The translations under genes were made by a program, and so were the position numbers. Of a stretch of 64,000 nucleotides of DNA, positions 44,101-53,758 are shown in pieces. The DNA is from a virus, in the IMG/VR virus record IMGVR_UViG_3300025159_000134, positions 1 to 64,000 of that record; one strand, written 5' to 3'. The notes under the pieces are model-generated. The model searched no databases. It had not been told where the DNA came from and worked only from the letters and a program-made list of their open reading frames with translations. How positions within the stretch are numbered: position 1 is the first letter of the stretch; the number at the start of each line of letters is the position of its first letter.

Positions 44101-46335
44101 TGCATATAAAGGAGCACCTTTACTATCATATAATTCAAGGTTGTTTCCTAAATTTGGTAATATAACTGCCCCATTAGTATCATATGAAATTGACATTGAT
44201 GGAAATAATTGTGATTTAAAAGCATTTTTACCTCCTAAATGATAATTAGGTAATAAGTCCGCTTCTTCAGATGTTTCAACTACAGAATGTTCATATGCCA
44301 TTCTTTCATATTCTGACTTAAAATAGTCATAGAATACCTCTAAAACTTCTTCACTTACTTCAATTTCATTACCTCCAATATAGGTAGCTTCACTATTTAA
44401 ATTATCTACACCATAATTAATTTGATATTCTGTACTTTTATCTGCCGCAATTGCAGTTTTATGATATACTTTACCATTAGGTTTTTTATTTCCTAATATT
44501 TTATTAATATAATCTACTAATGAATCTGTAAGGGTTAATGATTTATTATCTGCAGCATTAGCTGCATCATTACGCTGTTGTACTGAATTAAATATACCAA
44601 TCTCAATATTATTAATTCTTTCTTGAGATAGAGATTTTCTTCTATTTTCATCTATACCATTAACATCTAATGCTAATAGATATCTCATATAATGTGAACC
44701 TTTTGAATAAGGTGATGACTCATATAATCTCTGTAATAATTCGGGATTTCTTTTCCATCTTCCAACTAATAAATCAATGTGGGATGGCATTGAGTAATTC
44801 CATTTAGTTTTACCTAATGTAAATATAGAAGCATCGGTACCTTCTTCCATAAAGAACCCTTCTGCTTCAGCTAATTGTCTAAATACATTCTGTTGCAAAA
44901 ATGGATTAATATCATCTTTACTTTTAATAGCTGCATCAATAGCATATGATGCATTCTTTAATAAACTTTCTAATTTAGTTTTTTTAGTATCTAAGGTAAT
45001 AGTATCTAATGATAAATTACCTAAGAAAAATTCAAATCCACGTTTAGTAAAATTAACACCTAAATCTACTAATATTCTTTCAGCAATAGCTTGATACTCT
45101 TCAAACATTTTTTCAGATGTTATTTGAGCATTATTATGATTTAATTGTGTAAATAAGCCTTCTAAATTACTTTGAATTTCCTTTAAAGATTTTTTATCTA
45201 ATTTTTGTTGTTGAAAATTATGATACCATTGAGTGAGTATACTACCTTTACGTACACCTACTTCAGATAAATTACGAACTGTATATTCTATATTACCTTT
45301 ATTATCTCTATATATTTCACTACCTAAAAAGTTATTTTTATGAAGATTAAATGCTACTACAAATTGATTCTTAAAAATTTCATCTTCTGATTTTTTTAAT
45401 AATTCATCATATAATAATCTTAAATTAGGTTTAACTCTAACTAATTTTTCTATTTCTTCTAAATAAATAATAAAAGGGTCTTCTAGTTCCCCATACTCAT
45501 TAATTGTAGGTACAATATTTGATAATGTTTTATTTAACGTACTATATATATCATCAAAACTTACAAAATTATATTCATTAAAATTATTTAATTCTGAAGT
45601 TTTCATCAATGCTAAAAATAATTTAATATTATTATTAACATTATTTTTACTATTTTTTAAAAAAGATTCTGTACGATATACTTCACCTCTAATTTCATTT
45701 TCTTCATCTTCTCTTAATTCAGATTCAGACTCATCTATATATTCTAATTTTAAAGTTTGATAAAAGTCTTTTACTTCATTGATCCACTCTTTAATACTCC
45801 CTGTAGTTTGATTTAAGGCTATTCCACGAGCTTTCTTTCTAAAGTCAGGGTTATTACTCAACTCCTCAATTTTAGCTGATAAGAAGTCTTTAATAAACTG
45901 CTCTAGTGTAATATTAGATGAAGAAGTAAATTCTAAACTAGAAAAATCAAAATTAACATTAGTTTCATAAAATTTTAAAGCCATTATTTTAGCCATCAAT
46001 TTTATATCTACAGTTGATAAGGATTTACCTAATCCTTGTCTTGTATATGGATAATATACAGGTTCATTTTCTTTATCTAAAAAATAATACTTATTTATAG
46101 TATCATTAAAAAATAATTTAGGCTCACCATTTTCATCTACTCTATTAGATAATATTCCTGCTTTATATTCCGCTAAATAATCTCCAAATACTTCTTTAAA
46201 CTCAGGATTAGTTTCAGCTACATCAAAATATGCATATAAATCATGAGCTAATTGCTCATCTTTAACTATATCTAACAATTGTTCAAATAATAATGAACTT
46301 GTATCATTGGTTTTTGTAATTCTAAGACAACTCAT
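38131..46335 (-). CDS. Virion-packaged RNA polymerase of crAss-like phage (2,734 aa), with C-terminal zincin and possible ART-like domains
   Basis: The largest gene. TGSDFDIDKMYLM places three Asp at 1342, 1344 and 1346, the DxDxD catalytic motif of the two-barrel (YonO-like) RNA polymerases injected by crAss-like phages such as phi14:2. The region about 1000-1800 is the expected catalytic part. A basic linker (KVKPSKRSKKVVEKDD, near 2230) follows. Then comes a zincin motif H2373-E-I-L-H2377 with a later YGFNNVDEFLVAL segment. The last about 220 residues (VYRGDKS, then NIKNPSIID, then TQLHILGS) resemble the ADP-ribosyltransferase-like tails of phage polyvalent proteins. It would transcribe early genes after injection. 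The extra domains suggest processing or host modification. Confidence 0.85.
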   Translation of the reverse strand: MSCLRITKTNDTSSLLFEQLLDIVKDEQLAHDLYAYFDVAETNPEFKEVFGDYLAEYKAGILSNRVDENGEPKLFFNDTINKYYFLDKENEPVYYPYTRQGLGKSLSTVDIKLMAKIMALKFYETNVNFDFSSLEFTSSSNITLEQFIKDFLSAKIEELSNNPDFRKKARGIALNQTTGSIKEWINEVKDFYQTLKLEYIDESESELREDEENEIRGEVYRTESFLKNSKNNVNNNIKLFLALMKTSELNNFNEYNFVSFDDIYSTLNKTLSNIVPTINEYGELEDPFIIYLEEIEKLVRVKPNLRLLYDELLKKSEDEIFKNQFVVAFNLHKNNFLGSEIYRDNKGNIEYTVRNLSEVGVRKGSILTQWYHNFQQQKLDKKSLKEIQSNLEGLFTQLNHNNAQITSEKMFEEYQAIAERILVDLGVNFTKRGFEFFLGNLSLDTITLDTKKTKLESLLKNASYAIDAAIKSKDDINPFLQQNVFRQLAEAEGFFMEEGTDASIFTLGKTKWNYSMPSHIDLLVGRWKRNPELLQRLYESSPYSKGSHYMRYLLALDVNGIDENRRKSLSQERINNIEIGIFNSVQQRNDAANAADNKSLTLTDSLVDYINKILGNKKPNGKVYHKTAIAADKSTEYQINYGVDNLNSEATYIGGNEIEVSEEVLEVFYDYFKSEYERMAYEHSVVETSEEADLLPNYHLGGKNAFKSQLFPSMSISYDTNGAVILPNLGNNLELYDSKGAPLYANLDEVKDLVIRQIENAISKGIKTTLKELINNKILLFNESGNLYNNALDSGIYNSYKEQGLTTDEISLQLAGDIFINSVMSQVEFSKMFTGDVAYYSDIMDYKKRVPATYTDGLYMRLLAGEEKFNASIIKSVSVEAPSLANLKTFLTEKAYKHYERVNSTDAQAWITPARWEFIIRRIGKFTTQHEEIYRKMLQDNPEFTKEELKLLAQPLKGVYFDMQENGRPVYLKYSQAVLLPGLIKGTGLETLYNKMVKDINGKKLDYQDQIHELIVEDGIKVGKPQPVTTHDINGDVETDFILNKLSLNNSGWKLQQDLPVKGIKATDIGSQIQVNIFQGLAYNNNTIFDIDNKEMSNVEVIKHLNNITGILSSKGLNRVLNKLGVNPETNKITNEHALYESIITQLKKRNDVPINFIKALEAGISPYGIPGSFQMFQNVFSSLVNSEVIKIKTNGGGFIQMSDYGVSYDEAKSQNIKFTPWFTKDKTNAKLHSPEMRTDPITGKEVLVPGAIFISGSFIAKYIPNYKELSQEELFGTYNEATGKYENGKIDEKILTNIIGYRIPNQALPSNDALMIAGILPETTGDTVIAYTGMTSKTGSDFDIDKMYLMIPSFIPRYSKATVTKGYEFMRNNQLTVKEVRDELKAVGHTDLDNKDAKYIRELFIADILLSGDIEQSGYAKQFQEDINLGELERLIYAEPMVDPYGVEYPLHEQSLAVVQNKLIETYKSILLNKDVINDVMNSIDLKDIQNDILNLLPEESADDLMDFNAISDLELKQQFASGKAGLGQNVNAAQDAVRGAMAEQSINEFYIGWGNSNAEGNTVLDKQFSVTLSDKDIKGYVKSFNKNLPKSKHITYEDIKKLATIPLTDTMMQSINGFVDIAKNPFIVRGNWVTQTNNTIFMLLRAGVHPFYVNAFIAQPILREYVKFINNMESNTIQDTGKLLNKFKLQKAIDSIPDTADYTFNDKTLNLQTVFRATVTPDNIKWIGKKGNENYEANIGRFRNSIQKGIIKIYGIDYKELKTNTELEENIELIIDRFVDTYHEFFEAKPIDFDKLNLETLRNQIKEESDIQVQLTVLELYNKLKVPSKNVNRGVKATRITVDGKGKNINSLIIANNRVNNMILNSNQPESLNGFEGKLIYNGENTAFGHLKENSIDAIYKIMRENSKYFLSASNSVVTTFNEISSSIYGNTLENEKLGDKLEQAYHSYVMSGFPALKLSKEERIKLLEEFPTTFMKFQKNSNNPLVKELIIKEGTGTTKFFISMPNLRKTVSLKNTLTEGWKELLETNPEIGEQLIKYAYLITGFNNSINQFHEFIPYEWFNKNRFNSYLKRLELNGEFVDTNFINQFLRNNYGDRSLVKGIFPNQVDLKSSDGMKTTFTMKEPGRSPHMVLYKVSSDYGDVVDNRYFRLLGYDNGKAVYVRTSVLGIKDNNTNTVVEYDITTAMVGSGLSSSVKSNILTSNKLDGKLLSKTIARTDLTKEFDPEAIVTEEIIQKAEAKTKVKPSKRSKKVVEKDDTQLDLFNDSIKSTESQRGKQDLQIREKYFPTPTQSSTDILTKIANSKHPLNKLAKKLLEYNVPVNLTLLNSKEYAETLEYDDPFAGRYHPGKHFIEMNENAKFRGLGSENTLLHEILHAYTTNYMKDHPSVKLEMQRFLDVARAYREKAIIKSEKDAYGFNNVDEFLVALFTDANLINALKEVPPIEAKKYDNLFEEVFSYILSLFNITKKEETLYSQAFALATNIIVQNKDKTDSFNSFVEESKVKEGVSDVFESNPELANIGTQQQYSEYLNTIFPDSKVKDIVYRGDKSKTINGVEQFLKEKRIDLLFLSNSKKVAQNSLYWSDFSKFIYEKDSAGNMTMTTEKNENEKLGLVRGPKNFIAGILNIKNPSIIDVEGQRYDSYEIEGKKENAIIKDVRNNEAYDSIIIDNVIEIGNNKSTTIGIKNKTQLHILGSKQDIEGFKSFVSQSAKSDYELDEQWSLDEFDVEEPFKC

Positions 46336-46337
46336 AT

Positions 46338-49300
46338 TTATTTACATTTTGTTTCTATAATGTTTCTTGCTATATCATTATTCTCTAATAATGAATATAA
46401 GGATTTTAATTGCTCTTGCACCGTTTTTGTATTATCATCTAATATTTTAGTAATATCTCCAATTCTACCAGGAACTTTTTCCATTAATGTCATAATTATA
46501 GATGTAGCCTGACCATCTGTCAACTTGTTAAAATTCATTGTATCTACTTTTTTAATAGGTTTAACTTCTACTTTAGGTTTAACTGTAGTTTTTTTAGTAG
46601 TAACAGTTGTCTTTTTAGTAGTAATTGGTAAAGATACAACATTTTTTCGAGAATTCCAAATATTTCTTACTTTTTCTTTATCAATTTTAGCATCTTTGAA
46701 TACTTTTGTATTATATTCAGTAATAATATTTAAAATCATTCCAATATCTGTTACTGGAACTTTCTTTTTTAAATCTAGTACATAAAATGAATTTTTAGTA
46801 ATCATATATACTGAACCTTTATATTTAACTTCAAATACATTAGCAGGTTTACTTAATTCTTTTTGTAGTTCTAATTGTTGATCACTTGTTAATGCTTGAG
46901 ATGTAGTAGTAGATGAAACTTTCTTTGTTATAGAAGGTTTAGGTTTAGCTTCTGGTATTTCTATACCGAATGCTTCCATTAAATCATTAGCTTGATTTAA
47001 CATATCACCTGGTGCTACACCAAAATCATTCTCATCAAAATCTTCAGTCTCTTCATTAAAATCTATATCTTCAAATGGATCAAAATTTGGATCTGTAATA
47101 TTTATTTTTTTACTCGGTTTTGGAGATGGGAATACTTCAGGTGTACCCTTTTCTACCTTAGGTTTACTAACTGTACCTTTTTTAATATTTTTAAGTTGAT
47201 AAATATCTTTTTCAGTAGATACTGTTAAGAATTTATTATCTTTAGTAGTACTATCTATACTTATACTATCATACTCAGAATTTAAACCTTTATCTAATGA
47301 TACAGCAGTTAATGGTAATATTAATAAAGTTTTAATAGTTGTTCCAGTTTTACTATTCTTTTGAGCAAATAGTTCTCTATATGCATTTTGTTGAATAGCA
47401 TCTTTAGCTTTATAATCCCAAACATCTTTACCTTTATAAGCTGCTCCTCTATGAGTAGAACTAGTTTTTATATCAATATATATCCATTCTTTTTTAGTGT
47501 TATCATATGCTAATAAATCAGCTGTTCCTGCATATAAAGTTCCACCTAATGTACCACTTAATGGTGGGGTATTAGCATATACTGTATAATTTCTTTTATT
47601 AAATTCAACTTTATAAGATTCTAGTATATCATATAATTGCTCAAAAAATTGTGGGTGTATAATTATTACACTATTTGGCTTATTTTTATTAACATTATCT
47701 ACCTCTTTTTCACCATGCTTAACAAAATCATTTTTAGTCATAAATTTATTACTAAAAAACTGTCTTGTTAATTCATCCGTTACATCACCTCTTTTTGCAG
47801 CATTATAAATATTTAACTGTGTTGAATCAACTTTTTTAGCATCTTTCAAATTAGATACCCTTACAAATTTTTTCTTTTTATCTTTTGGGTCAATGTACTC
47901 TTCAGTTTTTTTATCATATACAATAGGATTTTCAAATAAACCAGGTAATTGATTAGTTAATTGTTTATTATTTCCTATTAATTTATCTGATAAAATTAAA
48001 GGTGCAGGTTGATTATAAATTGAATCTTTACCATCTACTTTAACTTTTCTAGTTGCTAAATATACACTTGTTCTACCTTGAAAAGTAGGTTGATTAATTA
48101 CAGCATTGGTATTTAAAATACCATTATTTATTAAATATTCAACATAACTTCTATTTAAGAAATTCATAGACTTAGCTGTATCACCAGGTCGCTTCTTAAA
48201 TCTAATTTGATGTCTTTTATTATTAGAAAGATTATCTATAAATCTTTCTTTACCTTCAGGTGTATTAAACTCTTCTTTTGTAAAGGTTTCATCAGTTAAT
48301 AATAATATATTATTTTTCTCATCAAATCTAATTTGAGATTTAACATTTTTAGTTGATGACCATACCATTAAATCAATAATATCCCCTACTGTTAGTCTAT
48401 TTAAAGATTTATTATTAGCTTTAAATAATTGTATTTCTTCTTTAAAATTTTCTTCAAATCTTGAAATTATAGTTTTATCTTCTAAATCAGATAAACGAGT
48501 ACTCTTATTTTTTATAGGAGCATCAAATAAATAATTATATAAATCATATAATACATCAGACTTTTCCTCTGATATCTTTTTAACATTTAATTTTAAAGGG
48601 AATGGTTTTCCATTAGCCATATTAATTAGAAGATATATTTCCCCTTTAGCATTAGATTTACTTTTAGTAGTAGGAAAAGTTTTACCTTCATTATTAGTTA
48701 ATATACCAAAGTCACTAACCATATAAAAATCACTAGACTTTATATTTTTTATATCTTGACCATATTGATATAAACCTAATAAGGAATTTTCAACTACTTG
48801 ACCATTTACTAATGGTGATATTTGTAATGTTCCATTCCATTGTCCTTCAATAGGAATTGTAATTTGAGACAGTTTAGTACCATTATTAACCATTTCTTTA
48901 ATAATAGTAGTACGCATTAGTCTAGTAGACTTATTAAATACAGTATTTACACCTTCTGATTTATCAGATTTAGTTTCTAAAGGCGCAATTACACCTTCAC
49001 TAAGTTCTACGCTTAAAGGTAAATGATCAATAAGAAAACTCATTTGGCTTAAATCACCAGCATTAAACATTTCTAATGCTTGTTTCTGATTCTCTGTAAA
49101 TATAGATGTATCAGTAGTTTCTCCAACAACATTACCTTGATTAACTACTATCTTCTTTTCTTGTCCTACTTTATCTACTGGAGATTGTTCAAAATCTAAT
49201 GCAGCTTGATTACCAAATAAAACACCACCTTTATTATCAGATGACATTATTCTACTACCTCCTGTTTTTTCAAAAGTTTCACCAGAAGTTAAATCTTCTG

Positions 49301-51893
49301 TAGGTAACTGAATTATTTTAGGATTACCACCTTCAGATTCATAGTTAATATTATTATCATGATGAACTTTAGTTAAACTAGATAAAGATATAGTTACACT
49401 TTTATTTTCTCCTTCAATTGTAACTGTAACACCATTTTTAGATATAGATTTAATTATACCAGTTTTTCCATTAAATTGTTTACCTAACTTAAAATTAGGA
49501 TCAATTGTAATAGCTTCTCCTACATTATAATTCTCTTTAATATATTCTAATTCATTCAGCGTATCTTCTTCTTTTAGTTGAGATTGTTGATCAAATTCAT
49601 CATTACTATTTTTAGTAGCATTATCTTGTAAATCTTTTTCTATTTGTAGTTCTGCTTTTCTTTTAAGTTTTAAATTTGTAATATATTCTTTTGATAAACC
49701 TTCTGGTACAGATATATCATCAACTTCTTTAGAAGTTTTAGCTACTTTTATTTTATCAATGACTTCATCAACTTCTTTAGTTTTAGCCATTTCTTTTTCT
49801 AGTAATTCACGCCCTTCAACAGCTTTATTAAATTCTTTCTGTATATTATTTTTTTCCCAAAATTTATCTACCTCTTTATTAGCTTCTTCTACTAAATCAG
49901 AAGTTTCTTTTATACTTTCTTTAACTTTTACTATTCGAGTATCTGAATTCAGTTCATTAGCTAATAATGGATTACTTTCTAATTCTGCACGAGTTTTACC
50001 TTTTTCCTTTAATAATTTATCTAATCCGTTATTTTGCTCTTTTAATTCATTTTGTAATTGAAATTGAGTAGCTTTTGCATTAACATAAGAATCTGCTAAC
50101 TTATTATAAAAAGATGATTTATCTCTTTCTGTTGCATTTTTATGTTTTAAATCTAATAAAGTAGGAGCAAAATCATTATAATTATTATAGACATCTTTAA
50201 GTTTAGTAGCCTTCTCCATGATACCATCAATAATTTTATCAACAGTAACATCTTTTTCTTGCTCACTTATAGTTATAAGTTCTTTAGACGCATCTAAATG
50301 TTGTTTTAATGCATCTAAACCTAATTGGTCATTAATTATAAAGGGTTTTACTAATTGTGTACTGGCGATGTCTCTAATTGTTTCTAATGTATTAGTATCA
50401 CCTTCTTTTAAAGCAATATTATATAAATCATTTAAGGTTTCTATACCTTGAAACCCTCTCATTTTAGCAATAAAACTTGCTAAATCATCAGTATCTGGAT
50501 TTTCTTTAAAAGTATCCCCTCTAAATGTATCATAAAACCCATTAAGACTTTCATTGGCTTGTTTAACTATATCATTGGTTGTAAGTCTTTCACTTATACT
50601 AGATTTTCTATCATGATAAGCTGTCATACCTCCACCAAAAACTGCACCTAAAAAGATAGCTTTTTGTCCTTCTGTTTCTGAAATCATTTCAGCATAAGAT
50701 TTAGGTAAATCTCCTAAATAATCACCAAACTCTGATATAAAACCTTTTGACTTTTTATGACCTTGTTCTACAAAATATTGTTCTGCTGTAGATTGCATAC
50801 CTTCTTCCCAAAAACCTTCTTGCAATGTACCAATACCTAATGCTTTTGCTCCAATTTTAGCTTTATCTTTTAAAGTATATTCTGCAACTTCGTTAAATCC
50901 AATTCCACCATCAGTTTTACTTAATTTCATACCTCTATTACGAGGTTTTCCCCATAACATTTTAGCCATCATAGCATTTGGACCTATAAGTATAGCAGCA
51001 TTAGCTATAAATATATTCCTACCTACTTCACTTTGTCTTAATAATTGTGATTCATATTCAGTTTGTGTTATTTCACCACTCTCTAACTGCATATCTAGTT
51101 CTTGTTTGAACCTTTCCATACCACCTTGTGCTTCTGCACCAGCTTCAAATAATGTATTTGCAATAGTAGATGTAATTAAATTTGCATTCCTAGGAGTTAA
51201 TGATATACCCCCCATAATCTTAACTGCATCATCCATTTTATCAGTCATCTTAGCAAATTGTCCAATACCAAACATTTTTGCACCTAAATTAGCTTTATTA
51301 ATTAAAGCTCCAGGTGCTAACATTGATAATATATATCCTAAACCATCAGCTCCTTCTGTTGCCCAAAAATCTATAGATGAAATATTAGCCCATAAATTAC
51401 CTTCTTGTACAGCTTTTTTTACATATACAGGTAATAATTCTTGATTTATACTTTCATTTATATCATTTAAACTATTAATCCATGGATTATTAAATGCAGT
51501 TTGCATAAAGTCAGTATTATCTTGGTCTGTAGCAACATCCCAAGCTTGTCCTGCAGCCCCAACTGCAATACCCCCTAATACACCAGGCATTTTAGCTATC
51601 TCTGTTAATGCTTTTGCACCAATTCTAGCTACACCTGCTCCCGCCTTAGTAACCCAAGGTTGATATTGTGCTCTATTTTCAGTTATTAATTGTTCAAGAT
51701 TATCTCCTTTACCATCTACATTTAATGTAACATTTGGAAAAAAAGATTTATCATAAATACTTTCACCAAAAGATGTATTTCTTGCAACTTCAGTATCTAA
51801 ATGTGAAGCACGTTTATGTGTTTTTATTTGTGAACTCTTAGCTAAATCATATAAACTAAAATTAGCATCATATGTTCCTATCCCATTACCCAT
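46338..51893 (-). CDS. Giant virion cargo protein (1,851 aa) with a PD-(D/E)XK-like domain
   Basis: I start at ATG 51893, 1 nt after the upstream stop. The longer frame from 51932 overlaps that gene by 38 nt. Ala/Gly-rich hydrophobic segments lie at about 85-115 (GVLGGIAVGAAGQAW) and about 290-320, and could cross membranes during injection. Long coiled-coil-like stretches follow at about 600-800. Near 1459-1476 GTADLLAY (D1459) and YIDIKTS (D1474, K1476), then QQNAYREL, match the PD-(D/E)XK nuclease pattern. C-terminal regions are Lys/Thr/Val-rich. Position beside the polymerase suggests a packaged, injected protein. Confidence 0.7.
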   Translation of the reverse strand: MGNGIGTYDANFSLYDLAKSSQIKTHKRASHLDTEVARNTSFGESIYDKSFFPNVTLNVDGKGDNLEQLITENRAQYQPWVTKAGAGVARIGAKALTEIAKMPGVLGGIAVGAAGQAWDVATDQDNTDFMQTAFNNPWINSLNDINESINQELLPVYVKKAVQEGNLWANISSIDFWATEGADGLGYILSMLAPGALINKANLGAKMFGIGQFAKMTDKMDDAVKIMGGISLTPRNANLITSTIANTLFEAGAEAQGGMERFKQELDMQLESGEITQTEYESQLLRQSEVGRNIFIANAAILIGPNAMMAKMLWGKPRNRGMKLSKTDGGIGFNEVAEYTLKDKAKIGAKALGIGTLQEGFWEEGMQSTAEQYFVEQGHKKSKGFISEFGDYLGDLPKSYAEMISETEGQKAIFLGAVFGGGMTAYHDRKSSISERLTTNDIVKQANESLNGFYDTFRGDTFKENPDTDDLASFIAKMRGFQGIETLNDLYNIALKEGDTNTLETIRDIASTQLVKPFIINDQLGLDALKQHLDASKELITISEQEKDVTVDKIIDGIMEKATKLKDVYNNYNDFAPTLLDLKHKNATERDKSSFYNKLADSYVNAKATQFQLQNELKEQNNGLDKLLKEKGKTRAELESNPLLANELNSDTRIVKVKESIKETSDLVEEANKEVDKFWEKNNIQKEFNKAVEGRELLEKEMAKTKEVDEVIDKIKVAKTSKEVDDISVPEGLSKEYITNLKLKRKAELQIEKDLQDNATKNSNDEFDQQSQLKEEDTLNELEYIKENYNVGEAITIDPNFKLGKQFNGKTGIIKSISKNGVTVTIEGENKSVTISLSSLTKVHHDNNINYESEGGNPKIIQLPTEDLTSGETFEKTGGSRIMSSDNKGGVLFGNQAALDFEQSPVDKVGQEKKIVVNQGNVVGETTDTSIFTENQKQALEMFNAGDLSQMSFLIDHLPLSVELSEGVIAPLETKSDKSEGVNTVFNKSTRLMRTTIIKEMVNNGTKLSQITIPIEGQWNGTLQISPLVNGQVVENSLLGLYQYGQDIKNIKSSDFYMVSDFGILTNNEGKTFPTTKSKSNAKGEIYLLINMANGKPFPLKLNVKKISEEKSDVLYDLYNYLFDAPIKNKSTRLSDLEDKTIISRFEENFKEEIQLFKANNKSLNRLTVGDIIDLMVWSSTKNVKSQIRFDEKNNILLLTDETFTKEEFNTPEGKERFIDNLSNNKRHQIRFKKRPGDTAKSMNFLNRSYVEYLINNGILNTNAVINQPTFQGRTSVYLATRKVKVDGKDSIYNQPAPLILSDKLIGNNKQLTNQLPGLFENPIVYDKKTEEYIDPKDKKKKFVRVSNLKDAKKVDSTQLNIYNAAKRGDVTDELTRQFFSNKFMTKNDFVKHGEKEVDNVNKNKPNSVIIIHPQFFEQLYDILESYKVEFNKRNYTVYANTPPLSGTLGGTLYAGTADLLAYDNTKKEWIYIDIKTSSTHRGAAYKGKDVWDYKAKDAIQQNAYRELFAQKNSKTGTTIKTLLILPLTAVSLDKGLNSEYDSISIDSTTKDNKFLTVSTEKDIYQLKNIKKGTVSKPKVEKGTPEVFPSPKPSKKINITDPNFDPFEDIDFNEETEDFDENDFGVAPGDMLNQANDLMEAFGIEIPEAKPKPSITKKVSSTTTSQALTSDQQLELQKELSKPANVFEVKYKGSVYMITKNSFYVLDLKKKVPVTDIGMILNIITEYNTKVFKDAKIDKEKVRNIWNSRKNVVSLPITTKKTTVTTKKTTVKPKVEVKPIKKVDTMNFNKLTDGQATSIIMTLMEKVPGRIGDITKILDDNTKTVQEQLKSLYSLLENNDIARNIIETKCK

Positions 51894-51894
51894 A

Positions 51895-53757
51895 TTATTT
51901 ATTCTTTGTTTTAGCTGAAGTTGATACTCCATACCAATTATAAAACATATTTTGTAAATTACTTTCTGTTAAAAATATAGGGTTCCCCTCATAATTACCA
52001 TTCACTTTCTTACTCATCATATATTTGGTACCAGCTGGTGCACCTGGATAAGGTATTCCATCTGGATAATATGTAACCTCAGCATTTGCATTAGGTATAT
52101 CATATGCAAGTCCTGCATATTTATTTGTATTAACAAATACATCATTAAATGCAGAATCAGCTTTAAATGATGCTCTATTCATTTCTCCACTACTTCTACT
52201 AACTAATACTTCAGTTACTTGACCATCTTTATTAGTATGCTTTAAAGATATTGGTGTAACAAATAAATTTTTATTAGCATCTCCACCATAACTATCTGTT
52301 AAAAAGTTCTTTGGGCTATAATATCCACTAAAAGTTAATTTATCAAAATCTTTTTTAATATCTGATGGTAATTTATCATATGATACTACTTCCCCATTAA
52401 TAAAATATTTACGTAAATCTTTATTAGCAACTATACCTTTTACAATTTTTTCAGGATCAGTCTTATTTACTCCAATACTATTATCACCATAAGTAGTCAT
52501 AAAATCAGAAGTTATTAATGCATTTTGTCTTAATATATTAGAATTCTGAGCTGAGTATTGTGATACTGCATCTAATACTTCTGGACTTGTAACTAATTTA
52601 CCTTTTAATGCAGGATTACTTGCAATTATCCTATTAGCCATATTTGTATATTCTTCCATTTCTTTTTTAGAAAACTGATTATTGAAATCAGATACTTCAC
52701 CTACCTTCTTATTTGGTATAAAACCACTTGGTGCTAATCCTGCTATATAAGTAGGATCTGTTTTTGGATTTATAGGTACTTTATTCTTTATACGTGATAA
52801 TTTATCTACAATACTCTTAAAATTTGTATTTACAGACTCAGCTTCCGTAGATTCATGCTCTAAATTTTCATCAGATGGTATACCTAAAGTAGTAGCAGGT
52901 GAATATCCAGATATCTGACTAGAAGTTGAGGTATCTGTAATATTTTTCTCAAATATTTTGTTTAATCCTTCTACCTCTTGTAAAGCTTGTTCTGGTGATT
53001 TACGTTGTTCTTTTAGAGAACGTCCTATTTCAGATTCAGGATTTTTAATTTGATTATTAATATAATTTACTGCGGCTTGAAGTCTTTCTTTATTAGATGA
53101 ATATTTATTAGCTGCCCCTTTAGTTAAAACATACGAACCACCATCATCTTGTTTAATAATACTAGAAGTAAGTGTGGATAAATCTCCACCTTCTACACCA
53201 GCAGCAGTAAATAGTTTAATTAATTCAGCAGGAACATCTATATATTTAGCACCAAATCTATCACTAATATTTTCTATTTTACCAGTCTCATTAAATTTCT
53301 TTATATATTCTGCTTTATGATCTTCCCAATTAGCAGCAGCAACATCTGATGAAAGTCCACCTTTTGTTGCATTTTCTATATAAAGAGACCTAGCTTTATC
53401 TAAAGCTGGTTTAGCTAATTGTATTCTACCTAGATCACCTGTTGGTGATATAGCTTGTTGATATTGTTTATTTAATCTTTGAAAATCACTAGTAGAGGTT
53501 CTACCAAATCCTTTTTGTTGTAACTGTTCTGCTTGTTGAGTTAATTGATCATATAATTTTTGTTGTTCAAATCTAGCTCGTTCAGAATGTATATCTAATG
53601 GGTCAACTTGCCCTAATGCAGCTTCTGTAGCAGCTATTTTTTCTGTCAATGCATCATGTTGTCCACGTTTATACATTGGAACCATCATAAGTTCTTGTAA
53701 TGTACGAGGAGTATATTTAGCAGGTTCTAAATTTGTATATCGATTTACTGATGCCAT
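51895..53757 (-). CDS. Virion cargo/internal protein (620 aa)
   Basis: The N-terminal 140 residues are helical and Gln-rich (ERARFEQQKLYDQLTQQAEQLQQ). They include QELMMVPMYKRGQHD, a start I associate with crAss-like cargo proteins. The rest is mixed sequence with Asn/Ser-rich loops and no catalytic motif. Located between another cargo-type protein and the giant proteins, it fits a packaged protein that occupies the tail or capsid interior. This is assignment by position and general likeness. Confidence 0.6.
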   Translation of the reverse strand: MASVNRYTNLEPAKYTPRTLQELMMVPMYKRGQHDALTEKIAATEAALGQVDPLDIHSERARFEQQKLYDQLTQQAEQLQQKGFGRTSTSDFQRLNKQYQQAISPTGDLGRIQLAKPALDKARSLYIENATKGGLSSDVAAANWEDHKAEYIKKFNETGKIENISDRFGAKYIDVPAELIKLFTAAGVEGGDLSTLTSSIIKQDDGGSYVLTKGAANKYSSNKERLQAAVNYINNQIKNPESEIGRSLKEQRKSPEQALQEVEGLNKIFEKNITDTSTSSQISGYSPATTLGIPSDENLEHESTEAESVNTNFKSIVDKLSRIKNKVPINPKTDPTYIAGLAPSGFIPNKKVGEVSDFNNQFSKKEMEEYTNMANRIIASNPALKGKLVTSPEVLDAVSQYSAQNSNILRQNALITSDFMTTYGDNSIGVNKTDPEKIVKGIVANKDLRKYFINGEVVSYDKLPSDIKKDFDKLTFSGYYSPKNFLTDSYGGDANKNLFVTPISLKHTNKDGQVTEVLVSRSSGEMNRASFKADSAFNDVFVNTNKYAGLAYDIPNANAEVTYYPDGIPYPGAPAGTKYMMSKKVNGNYEGNPIFLTESNLQNMFYNWYGVSTSAKTKNK

Positions 53758-53758
53758 C

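Noticed and set aside
33834-51893. TAG-to-glutamine recoding in the late genes
   Set aside because: All three giant genes and the structural genes are uninterrupted in the standard code, so recoding is not needed to read this window.
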